Shown here one piece after another: positions 8,672-16,335 of a DNA stretch of 46,749 nucleotides. Each line of letters opens with the position of its first letter. The first letter of the stretch is position 1. A program made the translations under genes and the position numbers. Origin of the DNA: Streptomyces diastatochromogenes. Its GTDB lineage: Bacteria; Actinomycetota; Actinomycetes; Streptomycetales; Streptomycetaceae. The stretch lies in the NCBI GenBank assembly GCA_001550305.1, contig LRTP01000302.1, forward strand, positions 1 to 46,749. The letters are read 5' to 3'. A model generated the notes under the pieces. That model did not search any database. It saw only the letters and a program-made list of their open reading frames with translations, and was not told the DNA's origin.

Positions 8672-9661
8672 ATGAACGCACACAAGCCCGTCCACCGCGT
8701 AGCGATCGTCGGTACCGGCACGATCGGAGCGAGTTGGGCGACGCACTATCTCGTCCGGGGCTTCGACGTGACGGCGACGGACCCCGGCCCCACCGCGGAG
8801 GCGGCCCTGCGGTCGTACGTGGAGGCGGCATGGGACACGGCTGCTTCGATCGGGCTCGCGCCCGAGGCGTCGCCCGATCGCCTGAGCTTCACCACGGACA
8901 TGCGTCAGGCCGTCGCGGACGCCGATTTCGTACAGGAGAACGCGCCGGAGCGTCCGGAACTCAAGGTCAAGCTGTTCGCCGACATCGACGACGCCACGCC
9001 GCCGGACGCGATCATCGCGTCGAGTTCCTCGGGCATCACGATGAGCGTCATCCAGGCCGAATGCCGGCGTCCGGAGCGCACCGTCATCGGTCATCCCTTC
9101 AATCCGCCGCACGTCGTCCCGCTGGTCGAGGTCGTGGGCGGGACGAAGACCGCCCCGGAGACGATCCGGGACGTCATGTCGTTCTACGCCGCGATCGGCA
9201 AGAAACCGATTCACCTCAAGAAGGAGCTCCCTGGGCACGTCGCCAACCGTATCCAGGCCGCGCTGTACCGAGAGGTCGTGTACCTGGTCCAAGAGGGAGT
9301 GCTCGACGTGGCGGACTCCGACGACGCGGTGTCCTGGGGGCCGGGGCTCAGATGGGGCGTCATGGGTCCCCATCTGCTGTGGCATCTCGGCGGAGGAGAG
9401 GGTGGCATTCAGCACTTCATGGACACCCTTATGCCGCGGATGGTGGCGTCCTGGCAGGAACTGGGCACCCCCGAGTTCACGCCGGAGCTCCAGGAGAAAA
9501 TCGTGGGCGGCGTCCTGGAGGAGGCGCACGGCGACTCGGTCGATGAGCTGGCCGCCCGGCGCGACGCGATGCTGTCCGCCGTGCTGTCCGTGCGGGCCGA
9601 GCACGACCCGCTCGGCCCGCGGAGCGCCGCAGCCGGACGCCCGGAGAAGGAGGGATCGTGA
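8672..9661 (+). CDS. 3-hydroxyacyl-CoA dehydrogenase family protein (L-carnitine dehydrogenase-like)
   Basis: This 329-residue NAD-dependent dehydrogenase has the Rossmann motif VAIVGTGTIGASWATHYL (residues 9-26). It also has the family signature GHPFNPPHVVPLVEVVGG (catalytic His region) and a C-terminal helical domain with ELPGHVANRIQAALYREVVY. It has one N/C-domain unit, as in beta-hydroxybutyryl-CoA and L-carnitine 3-dehydrogenases, rather than the multidomain FadB type. The ATG start is weakly preceded by aggagcag. It follows the decayed hydratase by 7 bp and overlaps the next gene by 4 bp (GTGA). Whether it acts on a CoA ester or on free carnitine-like substrates is open. Confidence 0.9.
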   Translation: MNAHKPVHRVAIVGTGTIGASWATHYLVRGFDVTATDPGPTAEAALRSYVEAAWDTAASIGLAPEASPDRLSFTTDMRQAVADADFVQENAPERPELKVKLFADIDDATPPDAIIASSSSGITMSVIQAECRRPERTVIGHPFNPPHVVPLVEVVGGTKTAPETIRDVMSFYAAIGKKPIHLKKELPGHVANRIQAALYREVVYLVQEGVLDVADSDDAVSWGPGLRWGVMGPHLLWHLGGGEGGIQHFMDTLMPRMVASWQELGTPEFTPELQEKIVGGVLEEAHGDSVDELAARRDAMLSAVLSVRAEHDPLGPRSAAAGRPEKEGS

Positions 9662-10563
9662 CGCGGCCCCAGCAAAGACTCTTCGTGCTCGAGGCCAGCA
9701 GCGGCGGTCGCCTGTTCTCCGTGAACCCCGACGGCTCCGACAAGAAGGTCATCGTCACCGGGTGCAGGATCCCCGACGGGGTCGCCGTCGATGTCCGGGC
9801 CGGGCACATCTACTGGACGAACATGGGCCGTCCGCCGGAGAACGACGGCTCCATCGAACGCGTGGACCTGGACGGAGACAACCGGACGACGATCGTCCCG
9901 AGCGGTGGCACGCATACGCCGAAGCAACTCCACCTCGAGGCCGCGGGCCGGAAGCTGTACTGGGGTGATCGCGAAGGCATGCGCGTCATGCGCTGCGACC
10001 TCGACGGGCACAACGTCGAGACCCTCGTACAGACGGGACAGGGAGAGGACGACCGGCGCGACGAGACCAAGTGGTGCGTGGGAGTCGCCGTCGACCCGGT
10101 CGCCGGACACCTCTACTGGACACAGAAGGGCCCGAGCGACGCGGGACTCGGGAAGATCCTGCGCGCCGGAATCGACCTGCCCGCTGGGGAAAGTGCGGCC
10201 GAACGCGGCGACATCGAGGTGTTGTTCGACGGTCTGCCCGAGCCGATCGACCTGGAGCTCGACCTCACGCGGCGCATGCTGTACTGGACGGATCGCGGTG
10301 ACCCGCCGCGGGGCAACAGTGTGAACCGCTCGCCGGTGGACGCGCCGGAAGGGCAGCGGACCCCCGAGATCCTGCTGACCCACCTCATGGAAGGCATCGG
10401 TCTCGCCCTCGATCCGGACGACGGCCGCATGTACGTGACCGACCTCGCCGGGAACGTCTACGCGGCCGACCTCAACGGATCGAACCAGAGCGAGATCCTC
10501 ATCCTGCAGGGCAACCTCACCGGCATCGCCCGTGCCGTGCTGCCGACTGGAACGAACGGATAG
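9658..10563 (+). CDS. YWTD-repeat (LDL-receptor class B-like) beta-propeller protein
   Basis: This 301-residue protein has repeated blades with the hallmark [YF]-W-[TG]-[DNQ]: GHIYWTNMG, RKLYWGDREG, GHLYWTQKG and RMLYWTDRGD. Each blade is followed by an I-x-R-x-x-L-D-G-type strand (SIERVDLDGDN, VMRCDLDGHN). It resembles the SMP-30/low-density-lipoprotein-receptor YWTD group of six-bladed propellers. There is no signal peptide, so it is probably cytoplasmic. The GTG start lies inside the dehydrogenase stop, so the two are translationally coupled. It may be a lactonase- or hydrolase-like enzyme, or a scaffold for the same pathway; the function is not established. Confidence 0.82.
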   Translation: MTRPQQRLFVLEASSGGRLFSVNPDGSDKKVIVTGCRIPDGVAVDVRAGHIYWTNMGRPPENDGSIERVDLDGDNRTTIVPSGGTHTPKQLHLEAAGRKLYWGDREGMRVMRCDLDGHNVETLVQTGQGEDDRRDETKWCVGVAVDPVAGHLYWTQKGPSDAGLGKILRAGIDLPAGESAAERGDIEVLFDGLPEPIDLELDLTRRMLYWTDRGDPPRGNSVNRSPVDAPEGQRTPEILLTHLMEGIGLALDPDDGRMYVTDLAGNVYAADLNGSNQSEILILQGNLTGIARAVLPTGTNG

Positions 10564-10926
10564 GCCGTGTCTGACACATGATGCCCACATCCCGCCCGGC
10601 GTCCTCCCGGCGGATGGCGCTCCTGGCCAGACAGGGCCGAACCGGTGGGTGGAACTCGACGCCTGCTGTGCTGCTCAGCCCGGCGCCTGCTTCACGAGCG
10701 CGCTGATCCGCGACTCCACCTCGGGTGTCACCTCGGTCAGGGCGAAACCGGCCGACGACATCGTGCTCTTGGAGGGTGTGCACGCGGCCGACGTCGGCAG
10801 AGTCGCCGGCGGGCCGTCCAGGTCGCTCGTGATGGTCAGCGACCCGGCGGCGCTACTGACCTCCTTGCGTCACCGTTCGTACAGCGGATCCAACGTTGCA
10901 GAGGTTGGGGACAGGGTTTCGGCCGT
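10564..10926. other. 363-bp spacer with a possible minus-strand gene remnant
   Basis: A minus-strand open stretch ending with a stop at about 10676-10678 reads FALTEVTPEVESRISALVKQ near its end. That has coding-like composition but no family I recognise and no convincing start. It may be the tail of a lost gene. No plus-strand gene is supported here. No terminator hairpin was seen after the YWTD gene. Confidence 0.3.
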
Positions 10927-11528
10927 TCAAGCAGCGGCCCGGGAAGCTGCGCGCAGGGGGCCGAGCGCCTGCGCCCACGCCAGCAGCTCGTCGACCAGCC
11001 CGTGCACCTCCGCCACGTGCAGCTCCTGCGGCCGGAAGTCGGCAAAGGCCTCGAAGTCCTCGCGCAGCGAAAGCGCCACCTGAGGCGCGATGTCCGCCAT
11101 GCGCAGCGGGCCCGCCTGCGCACGGAGCTTCTGCACCGCCATGACGGCGCCGAAGATGCCGTAGCCGACGTAACCGACCGGCTTGCCGCCCCACTCCGCG
11201 TAGAGGTAGTCGATGGCATTGGTCAGGGCGGCGGGCGGGGCGGTGTTGTACTCGGGCGTGACGACGATGAAGGCGTCGCACGATCCGATCCGCTCGGCCC
11301 ATCGCTGTGTGTGCGGCCGCCGGCCCGGTGCCATGCGCGCCGGCCCGGTGCCATGCGCGCCGGCACGGGCTCGTCGAGCAGCGGCAGCTCGTAGTCCTTC
11401 AGGTCCACGAGCTCGAAGTCCGCGACGTCGCCTGCGTGTTCAACCGCCAGGTCCCGCACCCATTGGGCCACCTGGTCGCCGTTCCGGCCGGGGCGGGTGC
11501 TGCCGATGATGATGCCGATCCTGATCAA
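10927..11528 (-). pseudogene. NADPH-dependent FMN reductase, frameshifted by a tandem duplication
   Basis: The N-terminal half (IRIGIIIGSTRPGRNGDQVA, the flavodoxin-like phosphate loop) begins at a TTG with gaggag upstream. The C-terminal half lies in another frame and carries VVTPEYNTAPPAALTNAIDY, the conserved P-E-Y-N motif of the NADPH-dependent FMN reductase family, and GKPVGYVGYG. The break coincides with a 20-bp tandem duplication at 11321-11360. Removing one copy restores a continuous protein of normal length, about 190 residues (PVPARMAPGRR then PHTQRWAERI). The gene is therefore a recent pseudogene, or is switchable by copy number. It follows the sigma-factor gene by 92 bp on the same strand. 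Confidence 0.85.
11321..11360. repeat. 20-bp perfect tandem duplication
   Basis: The 20-mer cggcccggtgccatgcgcgc occurs twice back to back (11321-11340 and 11341-11360), followed by a further cggc. Because 20 is not a multiple of three, it shifts the reading frame of the FMN reductase. Short tandem duplications like this can revert by slippage or recombination. Confidence 0.95.
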
Positions 11529-11542
11529 TTCCGATTCTCCTC

Positions 11543-11566
11543 TTCTGGTTCTGGTTCTGGTTCTGG
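11543..11566. repeat. Hexanucleotide microsatellite (ttctgg)4
   Basis: Four exact copies of ttctgg lie at 11543-11566, just upstream of the ribosome site of the FMN reductase (minus strand). Copy-number change would alter leader length or promoter spacing without touching the protein. No function is shown. Confidence 0.7.
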
Positions 11567-11620
11567 GTCCGCAATGGGAGCTCGTAGCCACTTCCTCGGC
11601 TGCGGCGTGAGCTCTTCGGG

Positions 11621-12544
11621 TCAGTCCGCGTCCCGATGGACCCGTTGTGTTGCGCGCAGGACCGCCCATGCGTCAGCCACGGGGCCCATGTGCCCGAGCT
11701 TGTCGGGGTTGCTCACCGTGCGGATCGTCTGGATCCGTCCGTCGAGGATGTCGAGGGTCCAGGTGTTGAGGACCTTGCCGTCCGGGTCGCGGAAGATCGC
11801 GCCCGGCTGGCCGTTCACCTGGTGCCGTTCCACGACGCCGCCGATCTGGATGAACGGCGGGAGGAGGGTGGCGAGTACCTGGGACACATGGTCGGCGCCG
11901 TAGAAGCCCCTGGCCCACTGCGGGGCCTTGCCGCCGCCGTCCCCGACCAGCGACACGTCGCCGGCGAGGAGTTCCCGCAGCCCGTCGATGTTCCCCTCCC
12001 GCAAGGCGTCGAAGAACCGCTCGGCGAGCTTCTCGCGCTCCTTCCGGTCGGCCTCGAACCGGGGCCGGCCCGCGTCCATGTGGCGGCGTGCCCGCACCGC
12101 GAGCTGGCGGCACGCCGCCTCCGACCTGCCCACCGCCGAGGCGATGTCCGGGAAGCCGAAGGCGAACACCTCCCGCAGGACGAAGACCGCACGTTCCAGC
12201 GGGCTGAGCCGTTCCAGCAGCAACAGGGATGCCATCGACAGCGTGTCGGCGAGTTCCGCCGAGTGCGCCGGGTCCTCGTAGGGGTCGGTGAGCAGTGGCT
12301 CGGGGAACCACGGCCCGACGTACTCCTCCCGCCGCTGGCGGGCCGAGCGCAGCACGTCGATCGAGATCCGGGTGACCACGGCCGAGAGGAACGCCTTCGT
12401 CGACGTGGGCCGGGTCGCGGAGAGCTCGTAGCGCAGCCAGGTCTCCTGGACCGCGTCCTCGGCCTCGCTCACGCTGCCCAGGATCCGGTAGGCGATCGAG
12501 AACAGCAGTGGCCGCAGCTGTTCGAACTCCTCGGTCCGGGTCAC
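11621..12544 (-). CDS. sigJ: ECF41-type RNA polymerase sigma factor (SigJ-like)
   Basis: This 307-residue protein contains sigma region 2 (LFSIAYRILGSVSEAEDAVQ, residues 15-34) and region 4 (LSPLERAVFVLREVFAFGF). It also has the fused C-terminal SnoaL/NTF2-like domain that defines ECF41. The ECF41 signatures are visible: PWFPEPL between the sigma regions (residues 78-84), DGGGK at 202-206 and NPDKL at 279-283. In this group the C-terminal extension modulates activity instead of a separate anti-sigma factor. The GTG start overlaps the stop of the epimerase gene by 4 bp, so the two are co-transcribed and coupled. A matching ECF41-type promoter precedes the operon, which suggests autoregulation. 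Confidence 0.93.
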   Translation of the reverse strand: MTRTEEFEQLRPLLFSIAYRILGSVSEAEDAVQETWLRYELSATRPTSTKAFLSAVVTRISIDVLRSARQRREEYVGPWFPEPLLTDPYEDPAHSAELADTLSMASLLLLERLSPLERAVFVLREVFAFGFPDIASAVGRSEAACRQLAVRARRHMDAGRPRFEADRKEREKLAERFFDALREGNIDGLRELLAGDVSLVGDGGGKAPQWARGFYGADHVSQVLATLLPPFIQIGGVVERHQVNGQPGAIFRDPDGKVLNTWTLDILDGRIQTIRTVSNPDKLGHMGPVADAWAVLRATQRVHRDAD

Positions 12545-13473
12545 GCCAGCCCCTCCTTGAAGCCCTGCCGCCACGACGGATAGCGCGGCTCCCAGCCGAG
12601 CTCCCGTTTGGCCTTCGCGTTGGAGAAGCCGCGCCCCTCGGTCATCATCGTCACCACCACCTGTCCGGCCAGCAGCCGGGCCAGCCACGGCGGGATGCGC
12701 ACCGGCCGTTTCGCCCCCGCGCACGCCGCGAGATGGGGCAGCCACTCGGCGGCCGGGGCCGGGTCGTCGTCGACGATGTTGAACACGCCCCTCGCTTTCT
12801 GCTCGACGGCCAGGACGGTGGCGCTCGCCGCGTCGTCGAGATGGATCCAGGAGGCATAGCCGGTGCCGTTGCCGACCAGCGGGAACTGCCGCTTGCGCAC
12901 GAGTACGACCTGGTCGTCGGTGGCGCCGGGCCCGTAGAACGCGCCGTATCTCATCACCGCGCCGCCGGCGCTGGTGACGGCATCCTCGACGTGGCGCAGC
13001 GCCGCCATCGCCGGGTGCGCGGGTGTCTTCTCGTGCAGGTCCAGCGGGTCCTCCTCGGTCTTCACCCAGCCGCCCTCGCGGATCCCGTTCCAGTTGGCGT
13101 AGCCCTGCGCGACGAAGTGCGGCACGCCGGTTGCCTCGGCGGCGGCCAGCAGGTGATCGGTTCCCTCGGTACGCAACCTGATGGTGGGGAGGGACCACCG
13201 GTCGAAGTGCTTCAGGTCGGGCTTGCCGGCGTGAGCCATGCTGATCCCGGTCATCTGGTGCACGATCACGTCCGGGCGGGCGGCCGCCACCGCTTCGCCG
13301 ACGGACATCGGGTCCAGCCCGTCCATCACGACGCCGTCCGCGCCCAGTTGCTCCACGAAGCCGAGCTTGGCCGTGCTTGTCGTCGTGGCCGTCACCCGGT
13401 GGCCACGAGCCACGAGCTGCGGCACCAGCCGCCGCCCCAGGACTCCACTCCCGCCTGCCACGAACACCCGCAT
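12541..13473 (-). CDS. NAD(P)-dependent epimerase/dehydratase-like (extended SDR) protein
   Basis: This 310-residue protein has an N-terminal Rossmann motif, MRVFVAGGSGVLGRRLVPQL, typical of NAD-dependent epimerases and NmrA-like extended SDRs. The substrate-domain segments include VMRYGAFYGPGA and SWIHLDDAASATVLA. The canonical Tyr-x-x-x-Lys is not clear: the matching region reads FVAQGYANWNG, so the catalytic activity is uncertain. I chose the ATG at 13473 because aggaagg lies 8 bp before it; in-frame GTG/ATG codons at 13482 and 13479 are alternatives. It is the first gene of the operon with the ECF41 sigma gene, and oxidoreductases are frequent partners of ECF41 factors. Confidence 0.85.
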   Translation of the reverse strand: MRVFVAGGSGVLGRRLVPQLVARGHRVTATTTSTAKLGFVEQLGADGVVMDGLDPMSVGEAVAAARPDVIVHQMTGISMAHAGKPDLKHFDRWSLPTIRLRTEGTDHLLAAAEATGVPHFVAQGYANWNGIREGGWVKTEEDPLDLHEKTPAHPAMAALRHVEDAVTSAGGAVMRYGAFYGPGATDDQVVLVRKRQFPLVGNGTGYASWIHLDDAASATVLAVEQKARGVFNIVDDDPAPAAEWLPHLAACAGAKRPVRIPPWLARLLAGQVVVTMMTEGRGFSNAKAKRELGWEPRYPSWRQGFKEGLA

Positions 13474-13517
13474 GACCATCACCTTCCTGCTTTCGGACTC
13501 TGTCTTCGACGATCTGA

Positions 13518-13545
13518 GACGAGACAGCCCCGCCCTTCTGTGACA
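13518..13545 (-). promoter_or_regulatory. ECF41-type promoter of the epimerase-sigJ operon
   Basis: Read on the minus strand, TGTCACA (complement of 13539-13545) is followed after 17 bp by CGTC (complement of 13518-13521). These are the -35 and -10 elements described for ECF41 sigma factors, with a spacer of about 16. It lies some 45 bp upstream of the chosen epimerase start and leaves a leader of about 38 nt. This predicts autoregulation of the operon by the sigma factor it encodes. Confidence 0.75.
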
Positions 13546-13559
13546 TCGGAGGGCGGGGG

Positions 13560-14186
13560 AGGGAAATGGCGGGGAGGAGGCCGCCGGTGCCGCCCGGGCA
13601 CGGCCCGAGGCGGGGACGGGCCCGCCGCACGTCGGCCGGCCGTCAGGTCGTCATGTTGTGCGGGGGCTGCCGACCCGGCGAACAGCCAAAGGGTCCGGCC
13701 GACAAGCCACCGGCCAGGGCTCTTGCCTTCCCTGGCGAAACGGGCGTGCGCACGGTCGCGGCCTGGTTCGTCATCGACGGCGTGGCGCCGGCAGCCGTCA
13801 GCTACACCAAGCGCATGGTGGTGACGCGGCTCGCCGGCGATGGTGATCCCGATGAGGACACCGTGACTGGGGAAACACCTGGCCACAGCCCCTGGGGAAT
13901 GACGTCGGTGTCGGCGAACGGGCGCCGGGATCCGTCGTTCCGGGAGTGCGGGCGCGTACGGAGTGCTCTAGCGTCGTAGGAGCGAGGGTGGCCGAATACC
14001 GGGCCGATCGGGTCTCGGAGGAAGCGCACACCACCCGCACGACAGGCACGGGACTCCGCCTGCTCGACCCCTGTGGTGCTCGATCCCCGGGGGATTCCGT
14101 CTCTCGCGTTCGCTCGCCGCCGCCCCCGCCCGCGGTTCGGCGCGCCCAGGACCGCGTGATCCGACCCAGAGAGCAGGTGCATCCTC
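13560..14186. other. Gene-poor spacer of about 630 bp
   Basis: Open frames exist on both strands, but none has a recognisable domain. A plus-strand segment around 13750-13830 (AAWFVIDGVAPAAVSYTKRM) has protein-like composition and could be a remnant. No clear start, ribosome site or homologous family supports a gene. The last bases provide the leader of the small secreted protein. Confidence 0.35.
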
Positions 14187-14450
14187 ATGCGTCGTTCGGC
14201 TTGTATTCCCAGTGTTCTCGCCGGCCTGGCCCTCGCCCTGGGCGGCACCGTCATCGCCGCACCAGCCGCTCACGCGGACATCGCGGCCTGCGAGAACCAT
14301 GTCCGGGATCAGGGCACCGAGGTCACGGACGCCGTCCGGATGGCGTGTTACGTCGGTCTGGTGGGCGACCAGAGCGGCTGTGTCGGCGATCTGGGCCGGG
14401 CCGGGGTGGCGGGCGCCGTCGCAGCCGAGGCGTGCCGCCAAGCCCCGTAG
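14187..14450 (+). CDS. Small secreted Cys-containing protein
   Basis: This 87-residue protein starts MRRSACIPSVLAGLALALGG and has a clear Sec signal peptide: a basic start, a hydrophobic core of about 17 residues, and AHA-D as the likely cleavage site near residue 30. The mature part is about 57 residues with four cysteines (in AACEN, RMACYV, SGCVG and EACRQ), enough for two disulfides. Secreted four-Cys proteins of this size are common in Streptomyces and mostly uncharacterised. Genes on both sides are separated by more than 200 bp, so it is probably monocistronic. Confidence 0.8.
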   Translation: MRRSACIPSVLAGLALALGGTVIAAPAAHADIAACENHVRDQGTEVTDAVRMACYVGLVGDQSGCVGDLGRAGVAGAVAAEACRQAP

Positions 14451-14684
14451 TGAGTCGCTGCCCTCAAGGGAGAGGTCGAGTACTGGTCAGCACCAGAACA
14501 TGAGCCGCACTGCGAGCCATCAACGCGGCAGTCGCTGAACAATGACGAGCTGTCAGGCGAGTGTGATCCTTACGGGTGCCCTGCGGGACTGCCGCACTGT
14601 GGCGGTCGCTCGATATGTGCTCCAAGCCCCTCGCATCTGGACATGACCGGCGGTGCCGCCTCAGCCCCGCCATAGGTTTGGGTC

Positions 14685-16088
14685 ATGAATTCCTCCTCGT
14701 CCGCCCGTCCTTTGCCGCCTGCCGCAGACACAAGCACGCGTGCGGTATTCGGCCCCAGCTGGTTCGCGGCGGTCATGGGCACGGGCATCGTCGCCAACGC
14801 GGCGGTCACGCTGCCCCGGAGCTTTCCCGGGCTGCGGACTTTCGCCACGGTGGTCTGGTTGGGCGCCGCGCTGCTGCTGATCCTGCTGGCCGTCGGTTAC
14901 CTCAGGCAGCGGGCGCTGCGGGTACACGCGGCTGATCCGGTGGCGGCCCAGTTCTTCGGCGCGCCGCCGGTGGCGCTGCTCACGGTGGGCGCCGGGGCGC
15001 TGGTGTTGGGTCGGCCGCTGATCGGGCTCGAGACAGCGCTACGTCTGGACTGGGCGCTCTGGTCACTCGGTACCGTGCTCGGTCTTGTGACGGCGTGCAC
15101 GGTGCCGTATCTGATGGTCACCCGGCACCGCTTCGCGCCGGACGCGGCGTTCGGCGGCTGGCTGATGCCGGTGGTGCCGCCGATGGTCTCCGCCGCGACG
15201 GGCGCGCTGCTGGTGCCCCACGCACCGGCCGGGCAACTGCGGCTCGCTCTGCTGCTGGGGTGTTACGCGATGCTGGGGCTCGGCTTCGTGGCGGCGCTGC
15301 TGGTGCTGGCCATGATCTACGGGCGCCTGGTGCACCACGACGTACCTGCCGCGACAGTGGTGCCGACGGTGTGGATCGGCCTGGGGGCGTTGGGCCAGTC
15401 GGTGACGGCGCTCGGCGCGCTCGCCGCTGCGGCGACGAGCGCCTTGCCCGCGCCCTATGCGCGAGGCGCCGCGGTCGCCGCGTTGCTGGGGGGAGTGTCG
15501 GTATGGGGCTTCGCCCTGCTGTGGCTGGCGCTCGCCGCGGGGCTGACCGCACGGACGGTCCGGGGCGGGCTGCCCTTCGCACCGACATGGTGGTCTTTCA
15601 TCTTCCCAGTGGGTGCCTGTGTGACGGCCACGAGCGCTCTCGCCGCGCGGACCGGATCGGAGTTGTTCACATGGGCGGCTGTCGTGCTCTATGTGCTGGT
15701 GGTCGTTGCCTGGATGGTGGTGGTGAGCCGCTCCCTGCGCTACGCCGCCGGACACATGCGCCGCCGACCCGTCATCGAGCACGCGCGCCGTCGGCCCGCC
15801 GAGTCTGACGCGCGCCGAGGCGTGGCGCCCGTGCTCAGGGGCACCGTCCGCAGCGGCGCCACGGACGGCCGCCCGGTTTCCGAGGCCCGCGTCACCCTCC
15901 TGGACCCGGCGGGCGACGTCGTCGGCATCGCGCTCACCGCCGAGGACGGCTCGTACACCTTCACCGGTCTCGAAGCCGACCAGTACACCGTCGTCGCTGC
16001 GGGGTACCCGGCCCGGGCGGCATCCCTCACCCTGGATGCGGCCGGGCAGGACGCCTTTGATCTGACGCTCGCACACGACGAGCGATGA
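14685..16088 (+). CDS. TehA/SLAC1-like (TDT family) transporter with C-terminal carboxypeptidase-regulatory-like domain
   Basis: This protein of 467 residues has, in residues of about 20-355, ten hydrophobic segments of the TDT/SLAC1 family, opening with FGPSWFAAVMGTGIVANAAV, the usual first-helix signature. The family moves C4-dicarboxylates, sulfite, tellurite or anions. After a basic linker (RRRPVIEHARRRPAESDARR), residues of about 383-467 form a beta-sandwich of the carboxypeptidase-D regulatory/Cna-B type. Its motifs are GTVRSGATDGRPVSEARVTL, DGSYTFTGLEADQYTVVAA and YPARAASLTLDAAG. Such domains are normally extracytoplasmic or in adhesins, so this fusion is unusual. A terminator hairpin follows the stop. 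Confidence 0.88.
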   Translation: MNSSSSARPLPPAADTSTRAVFGPSWFAAVMGTGIVANAAVTLPRSFPGLRTFATVVWLGAALLLILLAVGYLRQRALRVHAADPVAAQFFGAPPVALLTVGAGALVLGRPLIGLETALRLDWALWSLGTVLGLVTACTVPYLMVTRHRFAPDAAFGGWLMPVVPPMVSAATGALLVPHAPAGQLRLALLLGCYAMLGLGFVAALLVLAMIYGRLVHHDVPAATVVPTVWIGLGALGQSVTALGALAAAATSALPAPYARGAAVAALLGGVSVWGFALLWLALAAGLTARTVRGGLPFAPTWWSFIFPVGACVTATSALAARTGSELFTWAAVVLYVLVVVAWMVVVSRSLRYAAGHMRRRPVIEHARRRPAESDARRGVAPVLRGTVRSGATDGRPVSEARVTLLDPAGDVVGIALTAEDGSYTFTGLEADQYTVVAAGYPARAASLTLDAAGQDAFDLTLAHDER

Positions 16089-16106
16089 ACGGCTCCTGTC
16101 GCTGAC

Positions 16107-16136
16107 GGGCCCGCTCCGGGCGTTCGGAGGGGGCCC
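16107..16136 (+). terminator. Hairpin terminator after the TDT transporter
   Basis: Arms gggccc-g-ctccg (16107-16118) and cggag-g-gggccc (16125-16136) pair with one internal mismatch around a 6-nt loop, 19 bp after the stop. There is no T-tract, as is common for actinobacterial terminators. Confidence 0.6.
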
Positions 16137-16240
16137 GCCATGGCATACGCGTGATCATGGGCGCAACAGGGGGCGAGGTCGTCCGTCCGCGCCGCGTACC
16201 TGCTCGCCGGCAGGAGACACCATGGCCACCGGGACGCCGC

Positions 16241-16280
16241 CGCTGCCCTGCTCTGCGCACGTGCGCAGAGCAGGGCAGCG
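16241..16280. repeat. Perfect 40-bp palindrome between convergent genes
   Basis: The 20-mer cgctgccctgctctgcgcac (16241-16260) is followed directly by its exact reverse complement (16261-16280) with no spacer. It lies between the convergent TDT transporter (ends 16088) and the DUF6884-like gene (ends 16336). A bidirectional terminator is the simplest role. Its perfect symmetry without a loop is also compatible with a cruciform or protein-binding site. Confidence 0.9.
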
Positions 16281-16335
16281 AGGCTACGAGGCTGCCGGGC
16301 GCGGCCGGGCCGCCTTCCCGCGGCGGCCTGCGGTG

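Noticed and set aside
11621..13630. Continuous 669-codon minus-strand frame across the epimerase and sigma genes
   Set aside because: Only its C-terminal part is the sigma factor; the rest is Arg/Gly-rich shadow of the epimerase, which has its own start and Rossmann motif.
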